From assembly GCA_029532415.1 (NCBI GenBank), contig JAQOTA010000069.1, forward strand, positions 372,001 to 436,000: 64,000 bases of DNA, written 5' to 3'. Below are positions 10,290 through 22,100 of this stretch, in pieces. The notes under the pieces are model-generated. The model worked only from the letters and a program-made list of their open reading frames with translations. It did no database searches and had not been told where the DNA came from. Made by a program: the position numbers and the translations under genes. Each line of letters begins with the position of its first letter. The stretch's first letter is position 1. This DNA comes from Marasmius tenuissimus. Its lineage: Eukaryota; Basidiomycota; Agaricomycetes; Agaricales; Marasmiaceae.

Positions 10290-12297
10290 CTGAACTTTAA
10301 CTTCGGCATTCCACAGATCATACAAGATATCCCGGGTTGGTTTGGGAATTGACATGCAGAACTCAATACATGCTGTGAAGAAGGATCTAGTCTCCCTGCC
10401 TTGGATTTGGTCGGGGCTATAGATGCATGTAAGAGATTGCCGAAATCTAGAAAGAGACACTGCTGCCCAATCATGATTTTTCGGCCGTAATTAGAGCAAA
10501 AGGCTTTGTAAAAAGTTTGGTTTTGCAGCCATACTCACGGGCGTCAAAACTAATTTTTCTAGCCGCGTAAAAACACACGAAACACGAGGCAAAAAGAATA
10601 TTTTTACGAGCGTGAAAAGAAAAATAACGAGAAAGGACACGTTTCTCCTTCATAAAAACCAGCTTTTTCCTGGCTCATTTTATGCGCTAGAAAATTTAGT
10701 TTTGTCGCAGGATCCGGCCCCAAAACCATCTTTTTTTACGAAGCCTTTTATCTCAAAGATTGCGGGCGTATGAAACTGGTTGGCCAGCAGTAATAGAAAG
10801 CATACCTGTAAGCCCACACTTTGCTGATCGAAAGGTTTGCGAGCCACTGCCGTGCGATGACACGCGCCTGAGTGGACATATCAATGTAAAAACAGTGCGA
10901 CCGATTTCGATCCAGCAGATATTCCCTGAATGAGGTATGGTGTACGTGAATCGTTTCTCCCCAGCCACCAATCCTCAGAACGGAGTGCATCCCTCGCAAA
11001 GCCAAAGACACTTTTCCTGGGCCAGCCCGAACAGCAGCTCAATGTGCGCTGGAGTCGGATCCAGAAATTCCGGAAGTACAAGGATGGCAGCAAGGATGCG
11101 GAGCACTTCCTTGTGATCGGCATTGGCTTCGAGAATAATATGGTATAATCTGTCGAGCTCGGGGAAGGGTGACGCTCCCGAGTGAACATTCGGGGAGCTT
11201 TTGATGATAAGATCAAGCTGATCCATGGGAAGATGATTAGCGAGCTTGATAAAGCCGACAGAGGTCTTAGCGTAGACGAATTGGCCGCAGGACTTATGGA
11301 CTAGAGCTTCAAGCTCCACCTCCGAAGGCCAAGGGTTCGGGAACTGGACTTGGCTGTACTTTGGACTGCTGGTGATCTCCTGAAAGTGATGGAGATAGAA
11401 CTGCCTAATGTCCATGCGGGCATCAAGGGAATTATCTAACGTAACAGTGGTCGAGAGCCGCTGGAGAGGTTCGGTAGCGAAAGCCTCTTGGAACCAACGT
11501 TCTGGACGGCTGCAGATCAGAAACCGCAATGGGAACTGAGGCATTTGTTGAAATGCGGAGACGATGGTAGAAAGGATAAGTAGCTGTGTTCTCTCGTCCC
11601 CACATTCATCTAGCCCATCGATGATGACGATGTTTGGAACCTTAGCAAAAACAGTCCATAAGCGTCTCTGCCACTCCCGTTTCATCACGGGTTTGAGGAT
11701 GAGCTCGCGAAATTGCTCTTCCAGCCTGGCTTCCAGAATATTCGGATTTCTGGTAATCCTTTGTTCAACAACTGTTTGCAAGAAGGGCATTGTCGACACG
11801 AGACCGTGGGCGATGGTTAAGAAGAGAGCGGAGGAGTTGTTGCGTCTCGGGTCTGATCGAAAGAAGAAGAAGGATGCTACGAGATGGTCATCCTCGCAAA
11901 ATTTGGCGATGGTCATTGCAATGGCGGACTTTCCGACACCGGCCGGTCCAGAGAGCCAGCATATAGGGTGCTTCTGCTTCTTGGCTGTTATCCAATCGCG
12001 AATGTTGCCAATAGCCTTCTCACGTGTTCCCTCCAGACAATCCCCGCGTTCAAATTGTTGCTCCGCAGTATGGGAGGCCCCAACGCCCGCAACTTTATCC
12101 CAAAGCGTTTTGTGGGCTACAATAACAATCCAAGGTGATCTTCAAGCTCAGTGAAAAAGCAAAATCGACGACTTACGATGGGAGGCTGATGCGTTAAAAC
12201 TGTTGACAAAGCTGATGTTCTGGGTCCCGGCATCGTTGTTATTGTTCTGCATGCCCCCACCAGTTTGCTGGTTTTGTGCACCCGTACGTCTCTCCAT
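10290..12297 (-). pseudogene. NACHT-domain gene, frameshifted and interrupted by a foldback element
   Basis: A second NACHT gene in the same orientation. From an ATG at 12297 it has an Asn/Gln-rich leader (NQQTGG, QNNNNDAG, TQNISFVNSF), a 60 bp-class intron, then KTLWDKVAGVGASH, FERGDCLEGTRE, Walker A GPAGVGKSAIA, Walker B IVIIDGLDECGDE and RFLICSRPERW. After GLAQEK near 11010 the frame shifts by one base relative to the neighbouring NACHT gene; the sequence continues in another frame (VSLALRGMHSVLR) to the FREYLLDRNRSH element. The C-terminal part is then split by the inserted element at 10482-10768. Homology to the 8.5-8.8 kb part of the neighbour resumes at about 10290-10470 in decayed form. 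The gene is very probably dead, although a truncated NACHT protein could still be made. Confidence 0.8.
10482..10768. mobile_element. MITE/foldback element with long imperfect terminal inverted repeats
   Basis: An AT-rich block of about 290 bp with no coding capacity, inserted in the C-terminal part of the NACHT pseudogene. Its ends are inverted copies of each other over about 70-80 bases. AAAAGGCTTTGTAAAAAG (10498-10515) pairs with AAAAGGCTTCGTAAAAAA on the other strand (about 10731-10748). Further in, CAAAACTAATTTTTCTAGC pairs with CAAAACTAAATTTTCTAGC. The outer edges (CCGTAATT versus CCGCAATC) are less certain, so the borders are approximate. I cannot identify a clean target-site duplication. 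Confidence 0.7.
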
Positions 12298-13649
12298 GAG
12301 TAGGCCCTCAAGTGTACCGGACAAATTAGAATTTCCGGAATGGTTGGTCACGATACGTCAACTTGGCGTGAATGGTCGTTTTGGAAGAAGAGTACAAGGA
12401 ACCCGTTCGATATTGGGGGAGGAGGCGATGAAGCCCTAAAGAGAGAGAAGGATGTAACAAGACGGATGGATGGTAGGTGATGGTAATGGTTGTCAACAAA
12501 CACGCTACGACGGCCTGTCAGTGGTGTGCACAGACACGTTTTGTCGATGTCAAGTATACCCGAGGCGGTATTTTTGAGTGCTAGGTGTGAGTTAATCTCC
12601 GCCAGATGAGGGCAGACACTGGGGAAGAGGGGTGAATGGAAAGGGCCAAAAAAGAGCCTCGTGAGAAGCAGTAGAGGTGGAGGTCACTGGTCAAGACTTG
12701 GGCGCCCATAGAGGTGGCTGACAGATATGATATATCATGTTCGCAGTCATCATGAGAATCACGACAGCAGCGGGAATCACGCCTGCGATGTGATATCAGC
12801 GACCGTGTATCACGGCGACACGAGAGACGGAGGACGAGCGATTGAGTGTTGGAGCCCTTTGAACTTTCTAACATCCGGGATTTTGAGACTCCCGGAGCAG
12901 TCTGTAGAATGTTACTCACATTCACAGTCCGGATACCCTCCGATCAAACAGTTTCCTGAGTTTCATCCACATTATAGATAACAAAGGGATGCAGCGAGCA
13001 AGAGGGCCTCTTTGACGTTGAGTGCAATAGACAAACCAGTGGAGGTCCGCGGCCGGAACTTGGAAGAGGCACCCGCACCCGCAAAAATTGATACGCTTCC
13101 TAATATGAAAGTTGCTCCGGCGAAAGGGGTGGGAGGAGCTCGGGTAGGACGGCAGAAAGGGGCAAACGCCTTCCCATTCGCCTTCGGACACTTACAAGTG
13201 CACGACAGAGGCTCGATATGCTATCAAGAACTCTGACTGGCCTGTCCTATACATTTGTGTGGAAATAGACCAGGTACCGGCGAAGGAAAAGGGAGGCTGA
13301 CGGGTCGATATCGTGTTAGACTGAGTTGTTGGGTACGATACCTTTCGCCGGTGCGTTGAGAGCCTTTCCTTGCTTATTTCGCCTCTCGATGCGCCCATTC
13401 CTATACAATGAGAGCTTAGCGCTCAGTCTAGACAACAAGGGAAGACCAGCTGGGGACCTCCAGATGATAGGAGTCAAGACATGACCCCTACTCAAAAATC
13501 CATAAATTCCAGTCGACCCCCGCACGAGACGATATTACTCCTTGGACTTGATCCACCATCATCTTCCAGAACTTGCTCTGCAGTTTACTTGCCAACCAAC
13601 TTGCTTTTGCTCCCAACGTACTGCGTCTATCATCTTGCACTCGTCGACA
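12298..13649. other. Intergenic, no convincing gene
   Basis: About 1.35 kb. The left end is upstream sequence of the NACHT pseudogene and could hold a lost N-terminal exon. The right end (about 13540-13649) is the likely promoter and leader of the next gene. Reading frames between are short, of unusual composition, and match nothing I know. Confidence 0.45.
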
Positions 13650-14257
13650 ATGTCTACCGCTACGAGCATGACTCCTCGCACAACTCAGAAGAAGACACTC
13701 AAATCGAAGAAGAAAGTCCTGGATCTAACTCTCTTGACTATGGACGATGCTCTTGAAACCTCAAATCTTTCTCTGGTGCACATCGAACAACCCGTCAAAC
13801 AGACAAGCACCGTGACGGAACCCAAATCGAAGCGCAAAGTCCTCGACGCTTCCAAACTCGAAGTGGATCCGAGCAAACCTTCGAAGCCCAAAAAGTCCAA
13901 GTCATGGAAGGCTACATTCCGTCCGAAGTACCCACAACCCGCTGAATCTACCAAACGTACGTGCGAGCTCCTTTTTCAATTATCGTTCTCAAGTCGAGCT
14001 AATCGTCTTCCGCAGATCGCTTCAGACAATATCCTACGCTCCCCATAGCTCCTAAACTAAGAGCTAGGATCCAGCAAACTGAAACTACGCTGCCGTCGAC
14101 GTCTTCACCGAGCTCTGCCCAAATCTCGCCCACCTACAAGCCTAAACAACCCTCGCCCCTATCTCACCCAACGAGGAACATGGTACGGGCGCTCTCTATC
14201 CAAATGGCGAGACAACTTTCGAGTGGATGGCACGTAACAGAGGTCGTCCTGGTGTAG
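13650..14257 (+). CDS. Small basic Lys/Ser/Pro-rich protein, structure uncertain
   Basis: The ATG at 13650 opens a lysine-rich protein with two similar segments (KSKKKVLDLTLLTMDD and KSKRKVLDASKLEVD), then KPSKPKKSKSWKATFRPKYPQP. An intron (GTACGT...CCGCAG, about 13957-14015) leads to a second exon, HRFRQYPTLPIAPKLRARIQ. Following that frame gives a stop at 14255-14257. Another frame in the same place reads more like protein (GALYPNGETTFEWMARN..., stop at 14305-14307). Either a further splice or a frameshift is unresolved. The composition suggests a nuclear or nucleic-acid-binding protein. No family is recognised. Confidence 0.45.
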
Positions 14258-14748
14258 AGCTCGAAACTGTATCGACGATGACTGCTTTCAACCATCTGTA
14301 TTACTAGTGTACCACTCCGAATACATCCGTTCGAACAAATGCTCGACCGCGCCCTCCTTGTCTTAAAAGTTTGAAACTACATAAATTAAGGAGCTCGAGA
14401 GTGGAATACAAAAAGCTACATATCTACAAATTTGAAACCCGAGAAAGGGTATATACTCGAAGTGAAGCAAAAAAAGAAAGTCAAACTCATGTAGAAATAC
14501 ATGACATGTAACGCTAACGCAACCGCATGGTGAAATGCCTGTAAGTATGAATCATGAAGCATAGAATCCAACCTGAATGTGACGTGCAAGATAGATTAGG
14601 TATGCGAGGTGGTAAAAATTGAGTGAGGAGAGAAAAAAACAAGATATCTCAAGAAAAGAGACCATGATGGATCTGCGATAGTTCGGGATGAGAAACGAAA
14701 GGGACCAAATGCGAAGAAAACGAATGGCAACTCACAATAAATATCAAA
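14258..14748. other. Intergenic, AT-rich, convergent 3' flanks
   Basis: A-rich sequence without reading frames of note. It probably holds the 3' untranslated regions of the two genes pointing at each other. Confidence 0.45.
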
Positions 14749-17700
14749 TCAGATTTGAGGTTTGGTCAACACGCCCTTTTTCTTATCCTGGGCAGGAGCA
14801 TTGTTACTCAGATCTGCCTGGACCCAGAAATCGTAGTTGACCGTTTTCGGGGCCAGATTGTTCAACTGTTTCCTCACGTGCTGCTCCTTGCCAGGTTCCC
14901 TTCCAGGCATCGACAACCCGCGCTGGATGCTCGCACCCGACTTGGACCTATGTGACGAACGACTGGACCGGAGACTATGTCTCTCATCCCGATCGCGATC
15001 CTGGTCCTTCGTTCCACGCTCGCTGTTCGCAGGTACTCCGAGATAAGGGAACGGTCCAGGTAATCCACCGACCCCGATGAACGCACCACCACTAGCGGGC
15101 ACGGAGTAGTCAAAGTTCATCACGCTCGATGGGAGAGGTTTGTTCGGATTGTAGTTGTGGGGGATAGATATCGACGAGTGTCCATGATGCGACCTCGCCC
15201 GATGATGGGTGTCGACAGCAGGAACGGGGGGGACGGGTGGAACGGGTGGAACGGGTGGAGGCGGTAGAGGCTCTTGCCGGATATATCTATTCGGCGTGAG
15301 CCTTACTGGTCCCTCGTTCGCATGGATAGGTAATGTGTGCGCCCGCAGATCTTCGTCGTCCTCGGGATTACCTCCCAGCCCCACACGCTCGTCAGATTGA
15401 TACCTCCTCAGCCCGCGCGCACCCCTTCCCCCGGTGAGAGGATCGTCAGAGTCCGGACTTTGACTCCTCATCCTTAACTTTCCTCGACCGAAAGCTCCTT
15501 CGTCGTCGTCGATGTCATCTATACCGCCCAATCCCAGAACATAGCTCTGTCCGCGTTCTCTCCTCGAAGAAGACGTGTGTTTGGCAAAAACCATCTCCTC
15601 CTCGCCTCCCAAGATGTCAGCCGGATCGTCAAGAACCACTCCGGTCAGGAAATCGATATCAGGTTTTGGAGGCGGAGGAGGCGCATTTCGACGGCTGCTG
15701 GGGCTCTTCGTCCTTGCCACATTAGTCATGGAACGAGAGACTTTCCTTCCCCCTGAGACAGCCACAAACTCTTCCACGGCATCTGCCAGCGTCGAAGTAG
15801 GAAGAGCCTTGCCCTTGCCCTTCCCGCTATCCCGATCCTCCCTCGGCCTCTCCTTCTCCCTTAGCTTCTCCTTGGACCTCTCCTTGTCCTTCTGCTTCTC
15901 CTTCTGCCTCCCCTTCTGTGGGGCCCGTGGACGGGGATGATGAACAGTCCCGCCCAGAGCCTCACTATCAGACTCATCGCTCCTCGCATAAGTCATCGGA
16001 CTTAACGGACTATTCCCCTGGGCCTTCCTCCTCCTACCTCCACCCAAACCCGACCCCAAAGATTCCCCAACACCACGCGTACGACCACCACCCTCAAATT
16101 CATCGCTCTCATCCTCTGGACTCCCAGGCGCAGCCTTAAACTCACCCAAGTCCTCCAACACATCCGACCCTCCAATATCTTCCAGATACGCATTCAAATC
16201 ACCATCCGCACCGTCATACCCATCATCAACATAAACCCGATCGTCATCCACCGCGTATCCTTCATGCGCATGCCCAATATCGTTCTCATCATGTAGCGAA
16301 GACGACGAATACGAATACGTCGGCGTAGAAGGCCCCGTCGAAGTCGAATACAATGAATCTTGACTACGGCTCGGATTGGGGTTGGGGTAATACGGATGCG
16401 TAGACGGATCGACGGTAGCACCCGACCCTCCACTCGTACTCGCAGACCCAGACCCAGACCCAGACGATCCAGAGGAGCTGAACGAATCGACGGATCCGTT
16501 GTCTTGGATGTGGTCAGGTTGTTGTTGTTGTTGGACAGAGACAGCGAGTGATGCGATGCTCTCGAAACTCGTCCGGTTCGCCACGTAATACTTGTTAGTT
16601 TTCGTGCTGCGCCTCGAGGATGTCGGTGCGGGTGTGAGTGCATTGTTGTTCGGTTGCGACACTGGAGCGGTGGCGGGGGCCGGGACGGGGACGTTGGGTG
16701 GCAGTGCCGGAAGTGGCGATCTTGCGCTCGGCTGAGATATAGGAGGAGGCAGCGGTGATACGAAAGACGGCGTCGTAGGGATCTGCAACCTCGGTGTTGG
16801 GGGTTGTCGAAGCTGAGGTGTAGGTGTGGCGGTTGACGAGGGTGGCGGCGGATATGCATTATTGTTGTTGTTGTACGTGCTGTCGTAATTAAACATCCCG
16901 TTCGTGTTTATGTTCGTTGGTGTAGGCGCAGGAATGACAGGTGAAGAATTAGCAGAGTGCGATTGCTAAGAAGGAACGGGTTAGCACAATGCAGCGATAT
17001 CGACACCATGGTCAAAAAGTTGAGCTGAAAAAAGTATCGAAATGTTGGGTTTCCCGACGTCACCGGGTAATCCGAGTGCGCACAGGACAGAACGAAAAAC
17101 GGCAATCAATGTACTTGTAAATGAGTCAAAAGTCCTCTTCCATCTTCTGGATGAGAAGAGAACGCAGATTGTGTGGCAACAAGGGCAAGTGTTTTGATTG
17201 GTAACTTAAACCGTAAATCCCACCGACTGCCACTGATGGTGGCGTTGCCTCTTGCATGTGGTGCGCGAAAATTGTGTGGGGAAACGCGGAAACGCGGAAC
17301 TTAGAAGGAGAACCAAATGAAGAAGAAGAAAGGAGAAAAAGGGTAAGGTGCGCGAAAAGAAAAAGACTAAGATTTGAAAAAGAAAACGGAGATCAAAGAG
17401 CTGGGAAAGAGGTACTCACCTCTTGTTTCGTACTATTTCCGCCCCCGAATACTTTCCCAGCCCATCCAGAGACCATCGAATGGCCGCTCTTGCTACTCCG
17501 CCAACTCGAATTACTTCGTATACTCGACACACTCCCACTTCGTCGGATACCAGTCCGCTTGTTTATCCCTCCGCCCGTCACTGTAGATTTCAGGCCTGTG
17601 AGACTCGTCTTGTTCCTGAGCGACGCAGGCAGATCGACACCAACATTGGCGTGATCTGAAGGCAACCCTGAGCTAAGACTTGGACTGATGGTTGAGTTGG

Positions 17701-19138
17701 GGATTGTTGCGGATCTCACGCCGGGATTTGGTATGGTTATGCCAGTAGCCTCCTGTTGTAGATATGTCGTATTCAGAGCAGGAAGTGAGGGTGAACGTTC
17801 CGGTGATCGTTTCCGTGTTTGCTTCGCGTTTGTAGGGAATGCGGAGCTCATGAAGACTGGGCTCGAGCTCTCTCTATTGGGTGAAGCGACGGTGGGAGAT
17901 CGAGGAGATGTGGGACTGGGAGGTAGATCCCTCATCTTTTGTTTTCCTTTCCACTTCTCCGAACGTTCGTGGTAGGGAACTGACACTGGATCTGGTGGTT
18001 CTGGTTCCCCTCCGGCCCCTGATAAGGCATGTTCGAGACTGAGCTCGACGTCGCTTCGACTTCTCCCGTGACCGTGGCGAGTTCCGTGTTCCGTCGCCCG
18101 GGCAGGCGCACTTCTGAGAGGAGAGTTGACCCTTGGCCCGATAGGTGTATGATTAGGGATCGACCCCGAAGGGTTTGCATTCCTTGAAGCAGGCCGTGAA
18201 GGTGGTGGCACGGGTAAAGGTCTCCTACTAGCCGCCGCCCCTCCTCCGGTGCTGATTCCACCAACTGCCGAGCCTGGAAGCTGCGGTGAAGGTGAATATT
18301 CCTCAACGACAGGTAAACCTGTGTTCAGGTTGGGAGAAGAAGACGAGCCCGATGGAGTCGAAAAGGGCAGCTGACCTCGTTTTGATGAAGACGACGAGCC
18401 AGTTGAAGGGGTCGAGTTGCCGTTGCTCATGGCTCGGGAAGGAGTACTGGTGAAAGGTGAAGGACCCCCATAACCAGGAGTGCCTGTTGATGGGGTTCCA
18501 GTTATGGCAGTGTTGCGTGGTGAAGGTGATCGAGAGTTGGTTTGCGCATGTAAATCAGGGCCCCTGTGGTTCGACGCAGCACCTGCAGCCGGTACATGTG
18601 GTAATGGCAGCCTGCGGTCATTTTGAAAGGGTGGTAAAGGGTAATGATGTTGGTGTGATTGTTTATGACCAATGTTGTGGTGAAGATCTGGCCTTGGAGG
18701 AGGAATTGGGGGAGGTACGACCGACATGGGCAAGTTCTGAGGAGGGTGCTGCTGGAACTGCTGGTGCCGCTGTTGCTGGAAATGCTGTCCCTGCTGGTGT
18801 TGTACCTTGTGGTTGTAATTGGCGATATGCAGCCTCAAACTAGGTCTCCTGCTCGGATTTGAACCCGGATTGGGGCTGCTGGCACTCCTGGCACGGTTCT
18901 CAGGATGCACGCCAAAATTGGTCCAAGAAGAAGAAGGAGAGACAGTTGCTTTCGGAGGCTGTGCTATCTTGTATTCATTCTGGACTTGCATGGACGGATT
19001 GTCGGGGATCCAATGGGTCATTTCTGGCTGTGGATGATGGATTGGGACAGCATGATTGAGATGGCGGTTGTAAACGTTGCCAGTTGATCCATTTCCTGCA
19101 TTGTGACTGTCCGTATCACTCGACACAGACAATGCCAT
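14749..19138 (-). CDS. Large low-complexity Ser/Pro/Asn-rich protein
   Basis: Two long open exons on the minus strand. The first (19138 to about 17417) starts MALSVSSDTDSHNAGNG and is rich in His/Gln, Ser and Pro; it ends in a basic Ser/Arg stretch and WAGKVFGGGNSTKQE. The second (about 16966 to 14749) starts QSHSANSSPVIPAPTP and is again Pro/Ser/Asn-rich. It contains a highly charged block (KGRQKEKQKDKERSKEKL), a PPVPPVPPVPPV run, and the ordered-looking C-terminus KQLNNLAPKTVNYDFWVQAD. A donor GAG|GTGAGT at about 17416 and an acceptor CTTAG|CAA at about 16966 keep phase 0, so I join the exons. That intron would be about 450 bp, far longer than others here, so two separate genes or a missed exon are possible. 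Mostly disordered; function unknown. Confidence 0.6.
15226..15263 (+). repeat. 9-bp minisatellite (GGGTGGAAC) inside the low-complexity gene
   Basis: About four imperfect tandem copies of a 9-base unit. On the minus strand they encode the Pro-Pro-Val repeat of the preceding entry. The unit length is a multiple of three, so copy-number change would not break the frame. Confidence 0.7.
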
Positions 19139-22100
19139 CTCCAGGGTCCTGCTCCTTCTCCAGATCGTATTCTATCCAAGTAATTTTCTACAGTTCCTTC
19201 AATCTCACTGACTTGTTCAAAATCAGGTAATCACTCACCTAGACCCTCTCTACACGTACGGCAAACAAAAAACCTATAAAGAAACAAAAAGAAAGCCGTC
19301 GTAAAGGCTGAGCAGACAGCGCTAGGACTCAGCAGGCGATGATGATGGACAGCGAGGTTGACAGCCAGAACAAGCCTGGTAGCAATATCGAAAAGGATTA
19401 CATAAATGCTATCCCATTTTCGGATCATTACTAAGCATATTTATTTTTTTTCTCTTTCTCGCACTCAGTTCTACCGCTGGCGCTCATCCTCGTATTCTGA
19501 ATAATACTCAACTCACATACTTATGTTTCTAGGGTAAATTCATCAGTCAACCCTACCCGCATCTATAGCGCCTGCTTCATCTAGCCGGGAATCGTCCCAG
19601 CCGCCGCAATCGCGTGTTCTCATCATCCTTTGATCTACATTTTATATCCAACTCAAGACAATGCACCAGACCAGTACGGTTGCATTCGTCTTCAAACTGG
19701 GGTTGAGCACGGCCCTCTTACAAAATGATAGGCTATTGATGGCAAGCCGCACGCTACTTCATAGGGGGGGATCATCCATGCGTAGGATCACCCAGGGGCC
19801 AGTTGTATATGTGATTCAGAACCATCATTCCTGTGCTCTCTCATACGTGCCTGTTGTCAAGTACGGTACCCCCGCAATCTCCCAGCGTTACGAGCTCAAC
19901 TTGCACTGATACTGTCAGTGTCACTTCTGCAGTGCCTCCCCACTTCGCCGTCTTGGTCTATCTGGGCCGCCGCCTCCGCTCCATGCTCCATACTTTAGAA
20001 AAATTCACCGGATCCGGATAGGTAGTCCCCGGTTCTCTCCCTCTCCGAACTGGCCATACCACGACCATCTCACTTGCGTCCCTTCTTGAATACACCCGAG
20101 GGTCATTTAGGAAGTGGCGGCATCATGGCACGCTAGAACATTGATGCATCATCCCCACCACCACTGGTTTTTGTTTATATATGGAACACAGTCTACGGTT
20201 CCCCACCATTCCGATCGTTTTTTCCATCATCCCATACTGACTGCTCCCTGGCTCGATTAGAAGCGATCAGCTCGTTGTCTCGCAGTAGCACAGGGCGGGG
20301 ATCACGTTCCCACTGCCCACCAAGACCGAGGGAGGTGACAGGTCGGATGAAGCCCTTGTTGGCCGATTGGAGGACTTGAGTCTAGGGCATCGCATAGTGG
20401 CAAACTTCGATCTAAAGCCCGTGGGCCAAGGGACCTCCAAACGCCCCTAGACCGCAGAAGACGTAAACCTCTTCGACAGTTAGCACCCGATCGCTGGCGT
20501 TTGGATCCATTTTCATGCATCCTCTCGTGAGTCATGTCAAGTTTCACTGACCACTTAGAAGACCGATATCCGAGTCCGAATCGTTCTAGCCGTCAACTTC
20601 AACCCCTAAGTACACTACATACATACTTACCCCACTGCCAGGACCCTCAACCCTTCGTCCCCGAGGTTACTTCGGATCCTTCCTCGATTATGACGGACCG
20701 CTGCATGCCTCCGACCCTTTTCCGCCACACAGTTCGAAAAAAGCACGCGTCTCTATCTCATGAATTCACGAGGTTCTGAAACTGCGCCCGTACGGGCTCG
20801 TGACCGAACCACTTCGGTCTTTCACAAACTCCAAACAAGTGAAGACTCAATCGAGCTCGATTGTCAATCAAGGTCCCGGTCCCAGTTCCAACGACATGCG
20901 AACACATACCGGCCCTTCCTTCTCGTTTAATTCAACCCTTTCTATGTACATGCCTCAACTTTCAAGAACCTCCCTTTCGTCAATCGGAATATAAATCATC
21001 ATCCGTGCCGCAGCCGCGGCGCACAACCCGGTTCCCCCTTATATGTATGTAGTTGTAGTTTATCATTTATGTCCCTGCCTGCCTACCTCACTATACTTAC
21101 TATATCACTTATCACTCAACTGTCCATGTCAGACTTCAGTGTCAAATCTCAGAGGTACTACTCAGGGTCGGCAAATACAACACTGAACAAGTCTTTTTTG
21201 TACAATTACATTGATGTCGAATCCGAAGACCATATGGAGAGCCCAATGTCCTGGCGTGCTTTGAATGTTTGTGTCTGAGGGACGAGTGTCTCCTGGAACT
21301 AGCTTATTCGGAGTTCCCACCTCAGTTCAGGTTTCAGTCGACGACGACTAGGAACTAGGACTTTCGAGGGATGGTTCCGGGATCTACCCTCTGTGCTCAC
21401 CTAGATACGTCAGGTTCCCGTTGTAGGAGGCGATCACGATAAAAAATCGGCTACTTACCAGATTGAGACTTGGCTCCAAATTCGGTGCTAACGTTCCTCC
21501 ATCCAACGAAGCCTCGACAGGCTCGACTATATCGCGCTTATTTCTCAATTCCTAAGTGTCCAGTAGCGCGCCACTAGTAAGTTCTTTTCTTTGTTAGGTC
21601 CTTGACAGAGGCGTCGGCATCCACGACTTGTTGGAACGAGAGGGTTAAAATCGAGGCGAGTGGGACCGTACATATCCATATCGGTCGAGGCGATGTAGGT
21701 CAAGTCGAGATGTTGACAAACCGGCGGCCGGTGAGGAGTGAATGAATTGGAGAGGGGAGTTTGATGAGGATGCTTATTCAGTCCATCGCAAGGGTCGTTG
21801 CAAGAGACGCGTGCGCGTTGAAAGAGGCGGTGTGGTGGGAGTGGGTAAGTGCGAAGGCCAAGAGATCACAGACTTAGGGAGATTGAAATACACCGACCAA
21901 CGGGTCCATGGCGACGAGACTCGAGTCACCAATGATGAGCCAGTCTTCCGAGTCGGACTCCACCTAACGGAGTGAGTGAGTCTGAGAAGGACTGGACGTT
22001 GAACCTAGACGTGGTCTCTGAGTCAAGGGAGTTGTACCAGTGCATGAAGAGTCTTCGCGAACACATTTCCGGGTCTACAGCGTCATCAGCGTATTCAAGG

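Noticed and set aside
10471..10653. Small Lys/Phe-rich minus-strand protein
   Set aside because: It lies within the AT-rich inverted-repeat element; composition and symmetry explain the frame.
16194..16859. Arg/His-rich minus-strand protein of 221 residues
   Set aside because: It is an alternate frame of the Pro/Ser-rich coding exon; the Arg/His bias is what CC/CG-rich codons give when shifted.
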